A DNA stretch of 64,000 nt from Kangiella koreensis DSM 16069 (GCF_000024085.1 NC_013166.1:496001-560000); one strand, 5' to 3'. Positions 9,205 to 18,081 are shown, counted from the stretch's first letter. Translations and numbers: made by a program. Notes: a model not told the origin generated them from the letters alone.

Positions 9205-10446
9205 GTGCCGACGATGCCACATTTTAACCAACAAATTATGACGCCACTGAGTTGGGGCAGGGGCTTTGCACTATTACTACAGGTACTTTACCTGTTTTGG
9301 CTGCAGCAAATGCCGTCCCCCGTGGTTTGGGTCATTCTGTCGGTGCAAACAGCCATACTGTTGCATACCCTCGTTATCAGCCGCGCAACCGTTAGTGAGC
9401 TGGGTATTTTTGTTGCGCTGCTACTTGATGCGCTGTTACTGATTGCATACGTCTATCTTACAGGCGGTATTGCCAACCCCTTGATTTCACTTTTGCTATT
9501 ACCGGTAGCTACCGCTTCTTTGATGCTCAAGTCGCGCTACGCACTAAGCTTGTTAGTGATCGCTATCGCAGGCTATAGCCTACTGTTAAGTGTGGTATCA
9601 GAACATCAAGCTCATCAAAGCTTCATTTCACACCTTATCGGCATGTGGCTGGTGTTTATTGCCAGTGCGCTGTTGCTGTATTACCTGGTCAGTCGTCTGG
9701 TGCGGGCAACCCGAGGCCAGCAGCTGGAGTTAGAACAGCAGAAGCAACGACAACTCAGAGATGATTATTTGCTGGCATTGGGTGTTTCGGCAGCTGATGC
9801 GGCACATCAACTGAATACTCCGCTTTCCAGTATGGCGGTGATGGTTGATGATATGCCCGTATCGGATGATAAAAAGTTAATGGAGCAGCAGATTAGTCGC
9901 TGCCAGAAGATTACGCAGAGTATTCAGGCGCAGTTCGAACAATTAAAGCAGCGCCAGTATCAAACGATCTCGGTGAGTGACTTGTTAAGTCAGGTTGCTT
10001 CCAGTTTCCGCTTGCTGCATCCGGAAGTCAGGTTGGAATTGGATGCTGGGTCTGACTGCAACAGCAATCTGTATCAGCTAAACAGCCACCTTGGTTTTAA
10101 CAGCGCCTTGCTTAATATCATGGATAACGCCGCTAAGGCTTCGGAGCTTAATCAACAGTCACGTATCAAGCTGGCCTGCGAGATTGATAAGAACCATGCT
10201 GGTCAGCCATCCCTTACTCTACAAATTTTTGATTATGGTGAAGGCCTGGCTAAGCATCAGCTAGAGAGTTACGGCTTTGTGCCTAATTTTAATTCACAGC
10301 AGGGTATGGGCACCGGTAGCCTGATATCCAGTGCCAGTATTGAATTGATGGATGGCACCATTCACATAGAAAATCATCCGCAAGGGGCTGTGGTGACAGT
10401 AAGTTTACCTATTAAGCAGCAAGTTACAGCGAAAACCAGGAGCTAG
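9205..10446 (+). CDS. regB: Redox-sensing histidine kinase, RegB/PrrB type
   Basis: 413 residues with about six N-terminal membrane helices (20-165). The quinone-sensing loop has the RegB signature TGGIANP (86-92). The dimerisation helix holds the phospho-acceptor His201 in AAHQLNTPLSS. Cys233 in ISRCQKI matches the redox-active Cys of the RegB family. The HATPase domain has N-box NIMDNAAKAS and G-boxes DYGEGL and GMGTG. RegB phosphorylates RegA under reducing conditions and controls respiratory and electron-transport genes. A GTG at 9205 or an ATG at 9214 could start translation; neither has a strong ribosome site. The response regulator follows 3 bases after the stop. Confidence 0.9.
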   Translation: MPTMPHFNQQIMTPLSWGRGFALLLQVLYLFWLQQMPSPVVWVILSVQTAILLHTLVISRATVSELGIFVALLLDALLLIAYVYLTGGIANPLISLLLLPVATASLMLKSRYALSLLVIAIAGYSLLLSVVSEHQAHQSFISHLIGMWLVFIASALLLYYLVSRLVRATRGQQLELEQQKQRQLRDDYLLALGVSAADAAHQLNTPLSSMAVMVDDMPVSDDKKLMEQQISRCQKITQSIQAQFEQLKQRQYQTISVSDLLSQVASSFRLLHPEVRLELDAGSDCNSNLYQLNSHLGFNSALLNIMDNAAKASELNQQSRIKLACEIDKNHAGQPSLTLQIFDYGEGLAKHQLESYGFVPNFNSQQGMGTGSLISSASIELMDGTIHIENHPQGAVVTVSLPIKQQVTAKTRS

Positions 10447-10449
10447 TTT

Positions 10450-11028
10450 ATGACCAGTAATTTGCTTCTGATCGAAGATGATGAGGTTTTTGCTCAGGTG
10501 CTGCAAAACTCGCTACAAAAGCGGGGAATAAGCTGCACTCATGTGAGTACTATCGAACAGGCGTCAGATCCTGAGCTGGGCAAGGATTTCGACTCGATAG
10601 TGCTGGACCTGTATCTGGATGGTGAGTCGGGCTTAAGCATTTTGCCGCAACTGCGCCAACGATATCCGCAGGCCAGTATTCTGGTGCTGACCGGTTATGC
10701 CAGCATAGCAACCACGGTACAGGCGATGAAGCTGGGCACAGATAACTACCTGCCCAAACCTGCCAATGCCACCCAGATACTGAATGCACTTACTCAAGAG
10801 TCAATTGAACTACCTGAGTCGAGTCAGCAGAAGGTTGTCGACCAATCGGAAAAGAGTAGTGATGCTGGGATGCAACAAGATGTTCTGTCGGTTGAGCGGT
10901 TACAGTGGGAGCATATCCAATCTGTCTTGGCCCAGCATCAGGGCAACATTTCTGCAACCGCCAGAGCCTTGGGGATGCATCGAAGAACCTTACAGCGGAA
11001 ATTGTCAAAAAAGCCTAAAAATAAATAA
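10450..11028 (+). CDS. regA: Response regulator RegA/PrrA/ActR type
   Basis: 192 residues: a receiver domain (1-115) with acidic pocket IEDD, phospho-acceptor Asp53 (IVLDLYLDGESG), VLTGYAS and the conserved Lys in LPKPAN. A linker and a Fis-type helix-turn-helix follow (about 165-190, NISATARALGMHRRTLQRKL). This is the RegA/PrrA architecture, pairing with the upstream kinase. The linker (about 118-155) is longer and less proline-rich than in alphaproteobacterial RegA. In other bacteria the pair activates cbb3 oxidase genes, so the cco operon at 46 kb is a plausible target, but I found no defined site there. Confidence 0.9.
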   Translation: MTSNLLLIEDDEVFAQVLQNSLQKRGISCTHVSTIEQASDPELGKDFDSIVLDLYLDGESGLSILPQLRQRYPQASILVLTGYASIATTVQAMKLGTDNYLPKPANATQILNALTQESIELPESSQQKVVDQSEKSSDAGMQQDVLSVERLQWEHIQSVLAQHQGNISATARALGMHRRTLQRKLSKKPKNK

Positions 11029-11036
11029 GAATGCTG

Positions 11037-11066
11037 TTGATAACTATTCTCATTTAGATTTATAAT
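11037..11066 (+). promoter_or_regulatory. Sigma-70 promoter with Fur-like operator for the TonB receptor
   Basis: -35 TTGATA (11037-11042), 18-base spacer, consensus -10 TATAAT (11061-11066). GATAACTATTCTCATTT (11039-11055) overlaps the -35 and spacer and resembles the Fur consensus GATAATGATAATCATTATC (about 11-12 of 19 matches). Iron repression of the receptor is an inference. Confidence 0.65.
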
Positions 11067-11101
11067 GCGCGCGTTGTTCACTTACAAACATAATACAGGG
11101 T

Positions 11102-13330
11102 ATGACAATGCAACCTCGTTTCTCTTTCAGCGCATTAACTGTTGCTATGACAATTGCGCTTACAGCATCTCAAGCAACTTTAGCCGACGACCTTAAAAAA
11201 GGTGATCAAGTCGAAACCATCCAAATCATTGGCGATAGCCAGGCAGCGCAAAAAGTGCCAGGTTCTGCACACGTGGTTTCAGAAACTGAGCTAGAAGAAT
11301 TCAAATATACCGACGTTAACCGTGCATTACAGCAAGTACCGGGCGTCTATATCCAACTGGAAGATGGCTTGGGTTTACGTCCAAATATCGGTATTCGTGG
11401 AACGGGAACGGGCCGCTCAGGTCGCGTTACCCTGATGGAGGATGGTGTGTTAATCGCTCCAGCGCCTTATTCAGCTTCGTCAGCTTATTATTTCCCAACC
11501 TTTGACCGTATTACTGGTATCGAGGTATTGAAAGGCCCAGCCGCTATTAAATACGGCCCATTCACTGTGGGCGGTGCTGTTAACCTGATTTCTCGTCAGA
11601 TTCCAGTCGATGCCCAGGGGCAGCTAAAATTAGAGCTTGGTGAGAACAATGAACGCCGTGCTTACGCTTATTATGGTGATAGCAGCGATAATTTTGGTTA
11701 CCTGATCGAAGCTAACAAACACGTTACTGATGGTTTCAAAACGATTGACCGTCATGGCGATGAAACAGGCTTCGACAAAGACGATTATGTTGCTAAGTTC
11801 CGTTTTAACTCAGATTACTCAGCTGACGTTTATCAGCAATTGGATGTCAAAATCCAGCACTCAACTGAAGATTCGGATCAGTCTTACTTAGGTTTGACCG
11901 ACGCTGATTTTGCCGCTAACCCATACCGCATGTATGGCGTTTCAGCGCTGGATAATTTTGACGGTGAGCATGACCAATATGTATTGAGCTACTACGCTGA
12001 TTTAAGCGACAGTTTTGACTTGCGTGTCACTGCGTATCGCAATGAAACGGCACGTAACTGGTATAAGACTGGTGCCTTCATTATGGATGACCCACTAAAC
12101 CCAGGTACTTCAACTCGTTATAGCTGGTCAAGCATTATCAATGAAATTAATACCGGTGGTAGCAATGCGACTTACTTCCAGTCTATTCTGGATGGTGCGG
12201 ATTCGCCTAATGACCGCATTGAAATTACAGACAATAATCGTAACTATATAAGCGAAGGCATTCAGGCCAGTTTCGAGTGGGATTTCACTGTTGGCGAAGC
12301 GCAACATGACTTGCAGTTAGGCTTGCGTGTTCATGAAGATGAAGAAGATCGCTTCCAGCGCAACAGCTACTTCATTCAGGAAAATGGCACATTAGTGTTG
12401 GATCAGGCAGATGCCTGGGGCACAGCCGGTAATCGTGTTTCTTCAGCAGAAGCAAACTCTTACTATTTAGTTGACACCATTACTTACGGTGACTGGATCT
12501 TTACACCTGGTGTTCGTTACGAAGACGTGGATTTAAAGCGCGAAGATTGGGCTAATGCAACCGACCGCAGCGCAGCGCCAAGTGTTCGCACAAACAGCGC
12601 CTCAGAAGTGCTGCCTGGCTTTGGTGCCTTGTGGTTATTAAGCGATAACACCAGTTTATTGTTTGGTGTGAATAAAGGTTTTGCACCTCCTGGAAACAGC
12701 CCTACGGACAAACCAGAAGAAAGCTGGAACTACGAAATGGGTGTGCGTTTTGCCGGAGAAAGCTATAACAGTGAGCTGATCGCTTTCTACAGTGATTATG
12801 ACAACCTGTTAGGCGAGTGTACTCTATCGAATAGTGGCTGTAGCATTGATGAAATCGGCGACCGATTCAACGGCGGTGCTGCTGAAGTAAAAGGTCTTGA
12901 GTTACGTGTTGTAGGCAAGTTCGCTGAGAACTGGCTGGGAAGTTTCAGCTACACCTACACCGACACTGAATTTGCTTCGACTTTTGATAGTAATGTCTGG
13001 GGCCCTGTGGAAAATGGTCAGCCAATTCCATACATCCCTGAAAATCAAATGCAATTATCGTTCGGTTATGACAACTCAGAGTGGAATATTTTCACTAACT
13101 TGAACTATGTTGATGGCACTTGTACTAAGCCAGCTTGTGGCGCCTTCCAACAAACAGACGATCGCTTTATCGTTGATTTAGCGTCTGAGTTTGATATCAA
13201 CGATAGCACCAGCATCTACGCAACAATTGACAACCTGTTAGACGATGACTCGATTGTTGCACGCGAGCCTTATGGAGCACGCCCTGATAAACCAAGAACT
13301 GCACGAGTTGGTGTGAAGTTTAACTTCTAA
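11102..13330 (+). CDS. TonB-dependent receptor, FecA-like
   Basis: 742 residues. The Sec signal peptide is cleaved near ATLA (about residue 28). A TonB-box-like segment VETIQIIG lies near residue 37. The plug domain (about 50-165) has VNRALQQVPGV, RPNIGIRGTG, LMEDGVLIAPAPY and VLKGPAAIKYGPFTVGGAVN, the last typical of FecA-type ferric-citrate receptors. The 22-strand barrel ends in the expected terminal Phe (VGVKFNF). It imports a ferric chelate, probably a carboxylate type, using TonB energy. There is no adjacent FecI/FecR pair and no N-terminal signalling extension, so simple Fur control is more likely than surface signalling. Confidence 0.88.
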   Translation: MTMQPRFSFSALTVAMTIALTASQATLADDLKKGDQVETIQIIGDSQAAQKVPGSAHVVSETELEEFKYTDVNRALQQVPGVYIQLEDGLGLRPNIGIRGTGTGRSGRVTLMEDGVLIAPAPYSASSAYYFPTFDRITGIEVLKGPAAIKYGPFTVGGAVNLISRQIPVDAQGQLKLELGENNERRAYAYYGDSSDNFGYLIEANKHVTDGFKTIDRHGDETGFDKDDYVAKFRFNSDYSADVYQQLDVKIQHSTEDSDQSYLGLTDADFAANPYRMYGVSALDNFDGEHDQYVLSYYADLSDSFDLRVTAYRNETARNWYKTGAFIMDDPLNPGTSTRYSWSSIINEINTGGSNATYFQSILDGADSPNDRIEITDNNRNYISEGIQASFEWDFTVGEAQHDLQLGLRVHEDEEDRFQRNSYFIQENGTLVLDQADAWGTAGNRVSSAEANSYYLVDTITYGDWIFTPGVRYEDVDLKREDWANATDRSAAPSVRTNSASEVLPGFGALWLLSDNTSLLFGVNKGFAPPGNSPTDKPEESWNYEMGVRFAGESYNSELIAFYSDYDNLLGECTLSNSGCSIDEIGDRFNGGAAEVKGLELRVVGKFAENWLGSFSYTYTDTEFASTFDSNVWGPVENGQPIPYIPENQMQLSFGYDNSEWNIFTNLNYVDGTCTKPACGAFQQTDDRFIVDLASEFDINDSTSIYATIDNLLDDDSIVAREPYGARPDKPRTARVGVKFNF

Positions 13331-13388
13331 GCAAATTGTCTTAGCTATAGGAAGTTATAATAACAATAACGATGTTAGTCTCTCCCTG

Positions 13389-13443
13389 GGCTCAAACTTG
13401 AAACTCAAAGGTCAATAGACCCTACGAGTGGTCAAATTGAGCC
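13389..13443 (+). other. Structured 3' UTR element (possible small RNA)
   Basis: Nested inverted repeats: GGCTCAA (13389-13395) pairs with TTGAGCC (13437-13443), enclosing GGTC-AATA-GACC (13410-13421). A canonical terminator begins 13 bases later. A lone TATAAT lies upstream at 13356-13361 without a good -35. This could be part of the receptor's 3' UTR or a separate or processed small RNA. Confidence 0.4.
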
Positions 13444-13455
13444 AATATGATACAG

Positions 13456-13478
13456 GCCCGCTTCGGCGGGCTTTTTTT
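13456..13478 (+). terminator. Intrinsic terminator after the TonB receptor
   Basis: Stem GCCCGC, tetraloop TTCG, GCGGGC, followed by T7. Canonical. Confidence 0.95.
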
Positions 13479-13568
13479 ATGTCCAGATTTTTATGCCCAA
13501 GCTTTTTTATGAAAGAACCAAACTAGGTTATGATAGTTTGAAGATGAAAACATTAATTGGCATCTGAT

Positions 13569-14144
13569 ATGGCGCTATCAAAACCAAACAATCGTAAACC
13601 GATTCATTATCGAAATATTCAATGCGACGGCTATCTGAGAGACGATGGCTTGTGGGATATTGAAGCGCACCTGACTGATGATAAAGGTTATCCGTTTCCA
13701 ACCCTGCAGCGCGGTGTGTTGCAACCGGGTGAATTAGTGCATGAACTGTGGTTAAGGTTAACTTTGGATGACCAGTTGGTGATAAAGAATATTGAGGCGG
13801 CCATGCCAATCACACCCTTTAGCATTTGCTCGCAGATTGAGGATAATTATAAAAGTCTAATCGGTCTGCAGGTTGGGCGTGGCTGGATGCAAAAAGCTAA
13901 GGAATTGGTAGGTGGTGTTGAAGGCTGCTCACACCTGTTAGAATTACTAAGACCAATGGCGACCACTGCAATTCAGACTATTTATCCATACTTGAACTTT
14001 TCAGAGGATGGTCGCTTTCCAATAAGTAATAACGTGTTGAATTCATGTCATAGTTTTTCAGATAGGAATAAAGTTATTAAGGAGTTCTGGCCTGACAAAT
14101 ATCAAGGACAGCGACTTGACGTTCAAGAGGTTAATGATGAGTAG
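13569..14144 (+). CDS. DUF2889 family protein
   Basis: 191 residues from the ATG at 13569; an in-frame TTG at 13557 is possible but neither has a clear ribosome site. The N-terminal signature YRNIQCDGYLRDDGLWDIEA, then HLTDDKGYPFPTL and PGELVHELWLRLTLDD, match DUF2889, a family of unknown function common in proteobacteria. There are two conserved Cys residues in the middle (SICSQI and VEGCSHLLELLRPMATTA, the latter a hallmark). No signal peptide or membrane helix is seen. It overlaps the yqcC start by 8 bases, implying translational coupling. Confidence 0.8.
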   Translation: MALSKPNNRKPIHYRNIQCDGYLRDDGLWDIEAHLTDDKGYPFPTLQRGVLQPGELVHELWLRLTLDDQLVIKNIEAAMPITPFSICSQIEDNYKSLIGLQVGRGWMQKAKELVGGVEGCSHLLELLRPMATTAIQTIYPYLNFSEDGRFPISNNVLNSCHSFSDRNKVIKEFWPDKYQGQRLDVQEVNDE

Positions 14145-14475
14145 TATCGATTGGCTTACTAAGTACATAGAAATATTTGATAGGATTGAAGAGCATATGC
14201 TTGAACTTGAGCTATGGTCAGAGTCACATCCAGGACATCATAAATTGCAGAGCAGCATGCCATTTTGTGTGGATACGTTGCAGCTAGAAGAGTGGTTACA
14301 GTTTGTGTTCCTGCCAAAAATGCGTGAGTATGTAGAAGAGGAGCGCTTGCCTCCAGGCCCAGCACAAATTACACCCATCGCAGAAGAGACTTATAAAGAC
14401 CAACCGGAACTGAAATCATTAATCGAATTGCTTAGAAAGTTTGATGAAATTTCCCATTTAAGCCATCTGCACTAA
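14137..14475 (+). CDS. YqcC family protein (DUF446)
   Basis: 112 residues from the second of two adjacent ATGs. AAGAGG at 14125-14130 is 6 bases from 14137 and only 3 from 14134, which favours 14137. The sequence has the YqcC pattern ELELWSESHPGHHKLQSSMPFCVDTLQLEEWLQFVFLPKM (helical, PFCxDTLxxxxWLQ core). YqcC is a small helical protein of unknown role, often near pseudouridine synthase truC. That neighbour is absent here, and the gene instead lies between a DUF2889 gene and a DksA-like gene. Confidence 0.82.
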   Translation: MSSIDWLTKYIEIFDRIEEHMLELELWSESHPGHHKLQSSMPFCVDTLQLEEWLQFVFLPKMREYVEEERLPPGPAQITPIAEETYKDQPELKSLIELLRKFDEISHLSHLH

Positions 14476-14490
14476 TATAGTAGGTGAATC

Positions 14491-14853
14491 ATGATCAACG
14501 ACAAGAAAACTGCTCATTACCGAGAAGAGTTACTGCTTATCCAAAAAGAGTTAGTAGAAGCTTTGGGATTGGCTGAAGAAGTCGGTGAAAAAGTGGAGTT
14601 AGACCAGGCGCGTTTTGGACGTGTTTCGCGGGGTACTGCGTTGATGGATCAGGCCATGTCCGAAGCAAGTGTTGAGCGTGATAAAAAACGATTAGTTGCA
14701 GTGAGAAAAGCACTTAAGCGTATAGAGGAAGGACAGTATGGTTTTTGTCTTGAATGTGATGAGCCGATCAGCGCGAAGCGCCTAGAAGTCGCACCTGAAA
14801 CAGAGTTGTGCCTTGATTGCCAATCGTTCAAAGAAGAACATGACCGAAAATAG
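14491..14853 (+). CDS. DksA/TraR-type C4 zinc-finger protein
   Basis: 120 residues: an N-terminal helical hairpin (about 10-75) and a C-terminal zinc finger CLECDEPI...CLDC (Cys-x2-Cys-x17-Cys-x2-Cys). Genuine DksA carries an acidic DxxDxA tip in its coiled coil, which I do not see here, so this is a shorter DksA-family paralogue. Such proteins may enter the RNA polymerase secondary channel as GreB does, but the effect cannot be predicted. AGGTGA precedes the ATG. Confidence 0.82.
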   Translation: MINDKKTAHYREELLLIQKELVEALGLAEEVGEKVELDQARFGRVSRGTALMDQAMSEASVERDKKRLVAVRKALKRIEEGQYGFCLECDEPISAKRLEVAPETELCLDCQSFKEEHDRK

Positions 14854-14864
14854 TCGCTGGCTCA

Positions 14865-15272
14865 TTACTTAAAGAATTCTTCTGCGGCAATGTCACCCTC
14901 ATCGTTTGGATGCGGTGACCAGAAACAATCTGCTGGGGCCTTACCTTTGACAAACTTTACCCCTTCCTTTTTTAATCGTTTTTCTTGCTCAGAGTAATAA
15001 GCACTGTCAGCATGAAAAGCGATTCTTCCATCCGAGCCAATCACTCGAAACCAGGGAAGGTCTAAGTCACTATGCGCTAAACCAAGTGCTTTGCTGACAT
15101 GTCGAGCGTGACGTGGAAAGCCAGCCAGCTTTGCAATTCGACCATAGCTACTGACTTTACCAACAGGGATTTGTTTAACCCAGTAATACACCTGCTGCCG
15201 AAAGTGCTGCATTCGATCCTGGGTGGGTGCCTCTAATTTTTGTTGTGCAATCTTTTTTGATTTGGCTGGCAT
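14865..15272 (-). CDS. Alkyltransferase-like (ATL) DNA-binding protein, MGMT family
   Basis: 135 residues with only the DNA-binding domain of O6-alkylguanine-DNA alkyltransferase: VYYWVKQIPVGKVSSYGRIA, then the winged helix GFPRHARHVSKALG. Where a true repair enzyme has PCHRV, this protein has PWFRV, so the alkyl-accepting Cys is replaced by Trp as in ATL proteins. ATLs bind O6-alkylguanine, flip it and hand the lesion to nucleotide excision repair. E. coli Atl has PWHR, so Phe at the third position is a further variation. It has an unusually long Lys/Gln-rich N-terminal extension (about 20 residues). Confidence 0.87.
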   Translation of the reverse strand: MPAKSKKIAQQKLEAPTQDRMQHFRQQVYYWVKQIPVGKVSSYGRIAKLAGFPRHARHVSKALGLAHSDLDLPWFRVIGSDGRIAFHADSAYYSEQEKRLKKEGVKFVKGKAPADCFWSPHPNDEGDIAAEEFFK

Positions 15273-15400
15273 ATCAATAAGTTGACCTAAGTCAGGAGCT
15301 AAGGAGGTGCTATTAATGGGGTTTGATTATATCGATTTTCAGGAATATAGTGGAGTTATAAAGTTCAAATTCTGACCTTAAGTTGGAGCAGGAGAAAGCA

Positions 15401-15940
15401 ATGATAACACTGATGGAGCTCATATTTGGTAATGATGATCGGCCAACGGATCAAAGGCCATTGCAGGAAATTGGTGTTAAATATAACTTACACCAGGAGC
15501 AGCTACATCGGGTGATGGAGCTATATCTGCAGGCAATGCTTAAAGGTTTGCAGGATAATGTTAGTTACGGTGGGCTGGATGCTTTAATGGATGCCCTGGG
15601 TCGCAATAAGAGCGAAGAGTTTTTGAAGTACCCTCATCAGATCATAGAGTCAAAAGCGGTCGATAACGGTAACTATATTCTGGGTCATATACTTAAAGAA
15701 AAAGATGTTAGCCGTGACCTGGCAACCAGTGTTTCACGAAGAACAGGCATTGATCAGGACACTCTGGAAATTGTTTTACCGATTACTGCAACTTTCATGA
15801 TGGGGCGTTTGGGTCTGTATCTTGATGATATCGAAGATAGTCAGAAGCGAGATACTTTGCTGGATATTTTACAAATTGAAGAAGGCACCAGTTTGCGCGA
15901 AATGATTGTGCAAAAGCAGAAGCAACTGTATGGGGAGTAG
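15401..15940 (+). CDS. DUF937 family protein
   Basis: 179 residues from the ATG at 15401, which has AGGAG 7 bases upstream; the in-frame TTG at 15383 is less likely. The sequence fits DUF937 (YidB-like): a first helical repeat, then GNYILGHILKEKDVSRDLATSVSRRTGIDQDTLEIVLPITATFMMG, which carries the family's G-x-ILGHI and LP-x-x-x-x-MMG motifs. Members are small cytoplasmic helical proteins of unknown function, some implicated in stress or envelope phenotypes. No transmembrane segment is evident. Confidence 0.78.
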   Translation: MITLMELIFGNDDRPTDQRPLQEIGVKYNLHQEQLHRVMELYLQAMLKGLQDNVSYGGLDALMDALGRNKSEEFLKYPHQIIESKAVDNGNYILGHILKEKDVSRDLATSVSRRTGIDQDTLEIVLPITATFMMGRLGLYLDDIEDSQKRDTLLDILQIEEGTSLREMIVQKQKQLYGE

Positions 15941-16252
15941 GTACAACATATAAACAGGCCCCGACCTAAAGTCTATTAATGTTGCTGTTGAAATATGATT
16001 CCCAATTTTAGGAAAAATATAACTCCATAATATTCTTATGATTTTTCTATCAGTCAGTGATATTTAGTGATTTCTGGATAATTAATGTTTCAAAAGTGGA
16101 ACAGCCAAATGCTTCCTAACTAGCTGTTTTTAAGCGCTTTCCATTATGTGAACAATAAGCTGTACCATATCTGCAACTGATACTACGAATCACCCATTCA
16201 AAAAACTCATCTTTAATGAACCTTTTTCTTACTTTTAAAACACTTACCATTT
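15941..16252 (+). other. Intergenic region upstream of the sigma-54 promoter
   Basis: AT-rich gap without a gene. The only structure I see is the 5+5 inverted repeat TATCA-GTCAG-TGATA (16048-16062), about 220 bases before the promoter. That is a reasonable distance for an enhancer-binding activator site, but it may be chance. Confidence 0.3.
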
Positions 16253-16269
16253 TTGGCACGCTCCTTGCT
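16253..16269 (+). promoter_or_regulatory. Sigma-54 (-24/-12) promoter
   Basis: TTGGCACG-CTCC-TTGCT matches the RpoN consensus TTGGCACG-N4-TTGCW essentially perfectly, with invariant GG (16255-16256) and GC (16267-16268) separated by 10 bases. Transcription should start near 16280, about 75 bases before the ATG at 16354, which has AAAGGAG as ribosome site. It implies obligatory activation by an AAA+ enhancer-binding protein, and one is encoded 4 kb away. Confidence 0.88.
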
Positions 16270-16353
16270 TGTATTACTTGTGTCTGACCTGGAATCGACG
16301 ACGTCGACTACTGGAAGGTCGGTATTCATAGGATCAAAAAAGGAGAATTTACT

Positions 16354-18081
16354 ATGAACATTAAACGATGGACGCTTGCCTGTTCAATGGCGTTATTTAC
16401 GGCAACCAGTGCTTTTGCATTGGACCCGGCGGATAGCGTGGAATTGGATGGTAATGCGATAAAAGACACAGCTCTGGATGACTGGCAAAATATCAATTTA
16501 GGCGTAAGTTCTGCCGCAGTGGCTACTGGCGTGGTCAGTGATTTACCACCGGCAACCATATTCTGGAAAGGTGGTTCGAAAGACACTGAAGATGTTACGC
16601 AATGGTGGTACAAAGATGGTTCTGTACCTGATAAGGATGATCTGAGAAATGGTTATGCAGCGGCTTATTTTCTTCCAAAAATGGGCGGCGGTAATGATTT
16701 GGTCTTTTACTTCGGTGCAGAGCGTTACGCGAATAATGGTGATGCCATTATGGGGTTCTGGTTCTTTCAGGATCAGGTCGGCCCTGATGGTAACAACCGT
16801 TTTACCGGAGAGCATAAAGAAAATGATTTATTTATTGTGATGGAATACCCACAAGGCACTAATGCTCAGCCTTTCGTACAAGTAATGCGCTGGGTGAATA
16901 GTGGTGGTGACGTCGATGATAATCTACAACTGTTATATTCATCAGGCGACGCAGGTTCCAAATGTAATACGGCTACCGACTCTGGTGTAGCCTGTGCAAT
17001 TACCAATGACAACCAAGAGTTGGCAGGAGTGGCTAACGGTCTGTGGCCTTATGAGAACAAATCAGGAATCCCTGATGCCTATCCTCATGAATCACTGTTT
17101 GAAGGAAGGTTAAATGTGACTCAGGCCCTGTTGAACGCTGGAGTAAACGAAGCTCCTTGTTTCAGTAGTTTCCTAATTGAAACACGTTCTTCACGTTCTG
17201 AGACTGCACAGTTGAAAGACTTCCTCGGAGGTCAGTTCCCATTGTGTAGTATTGAGGTGGCAAAAACCTGTAGTGCTTCTGCCTTAACCGCCGATAACAA
17301 GTTCACGATTGATTATACAATCAGCTTGACCAATAGCGGTGTTGGTAGCATTGGCGCTGGTGAAGTCATTACTATTGATGACCAACCTAGTGACGGTGCT
17401 GCATTCCAGTTGACACCTGCGGTAAGCAGCTTGACTGGTGGTGCTGATGGCTGGGCTCCTAACGAAGTGCTGCAAGTGTCGGGGCAATATGTCTCTGACG
17501 TTAACGGCGGTATGAACACTGTCGATGCGTTCGTGACATTTGGCAGCTCAAGCATTACGGCAGATCAATATACGACTGGTTGTGATTCGCTATCACTCTC
17601 TCCAGCGATCTCAGTCAATAAGCTTTGCGATTTGTCGTTAACACAAACAGGCAACCTGGTAGCTGTGCAAAAAGACTATTCAGTGGATGTCTGTAACACC
17701 GGTGATACACCACTTGATGTCATATTAACTGATAATAAGGATTTGGCCTTGAATGAAAGCTTCTCGCTGGATTTCCCAAAAACCTGTCTGATTGACGTTG
17801 ATTGTGGTGCAGGTTATACCTGTAATGCTGGTGGTTTCTGTGAGGACGGAGACGGATTCCTGGAAGGTAACTTCGGTGGAAGTGTCTGTGCAACTCGTAC
17901 AGGAACGTATCTACCATCAGAGCTACCGGTAGGTAGTGATGGTAACTTGACTAACCAAGCTTCGGTTTCTGCGACATCTCCTGTTGCAGCCCCTGGCGAT
18001 ATCGGCTCTGACTCGAACCCTATCCAGGATTCCGATTCAGCAACCTGTGACTTGTGCCCTCTACCTCAACCAGAGGAGTAG
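16354..18081 (+). CDS. Secreted protein of unknown function under sigma-54 control
   Basis: 575 residues with a Sec signal peptide (cleavage about residue 22, SAFA/LDP). The N-terminal half (about 25-280) is rich in Trp, Tyr and Asp (WWYKDGSVPDKDDLRNGYAA, FYFGAERYANNGDAIMGFWF, NDLFIVMEY) and resembles exported beta-sandwich modules. The second half has two DUF11-like repeats, CSIEVAKTCSA...YTISLTNSG and ISVNKLCDLSLTQ...YSVDVCNTG, and ends CDLCPLPQPEE. About 18 Cys residues suggest disulfides. I see no membrane anchor or sorting signal. Its own sigma-54 promoter and terminator make it a monocistronic regulated unit. Surface matrix or biofilm roles are possible but unproven. Confidence 0.8.
   Translation: MNIKRWTLACSMALFTATSAFALDPADSVELDGNAIKDTALDDWQNINLGVSSAAVATGVVSDLPPATIFWKGGSKDTEDVTQWWYKDGSVPDKDDLRNGYAAAYFLPKMGGGNDLVFYFGAERYANNGDAIMGFWFFQDQVGPDGNNRFTGEHKENDLFIVMEYPQGTNAQPFVQVMRWVNSGGDVDDNLQLLYSSGDAGSKCNTATDSGVACAITNDNQELAGVANGLWPYENKSGIPDAYPHESLFEGRLNVTQALLNAGVNEAPCFSSFLIETRSSRSETAQLKDFLGGQFPLCSIEVAKTCSASALTADNKFTIDYTISLTNSGVGSIGAGEVITIDDQPSDGAAFQLTPAVSSLTGGADGWAPNEVLQVSGQYVSDVNGGMNTVDAFVTFGSSSITADQYTTGCDSLSLSPAISVNKLCDLSLTQTGNLVAVQKDYSVDVCNTGDTPLDVILTDNKDLALNESFSLDFPKTCLIDVDCGAGYTCNAGGFCEDGDGFLEGNFGGSVCATRTGTYLPSELPVGSDGNLTNQASVSATSPVAAPGDIGSDSNPIQDSDSATCDLCPLPQPEE

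Noticed and set aside
13528..13809. Minus-strand frame overlapping the DUF2889 gene start
   Set aside because: The plus-strand protein carries a recognisable family signature; the minus frame does not.
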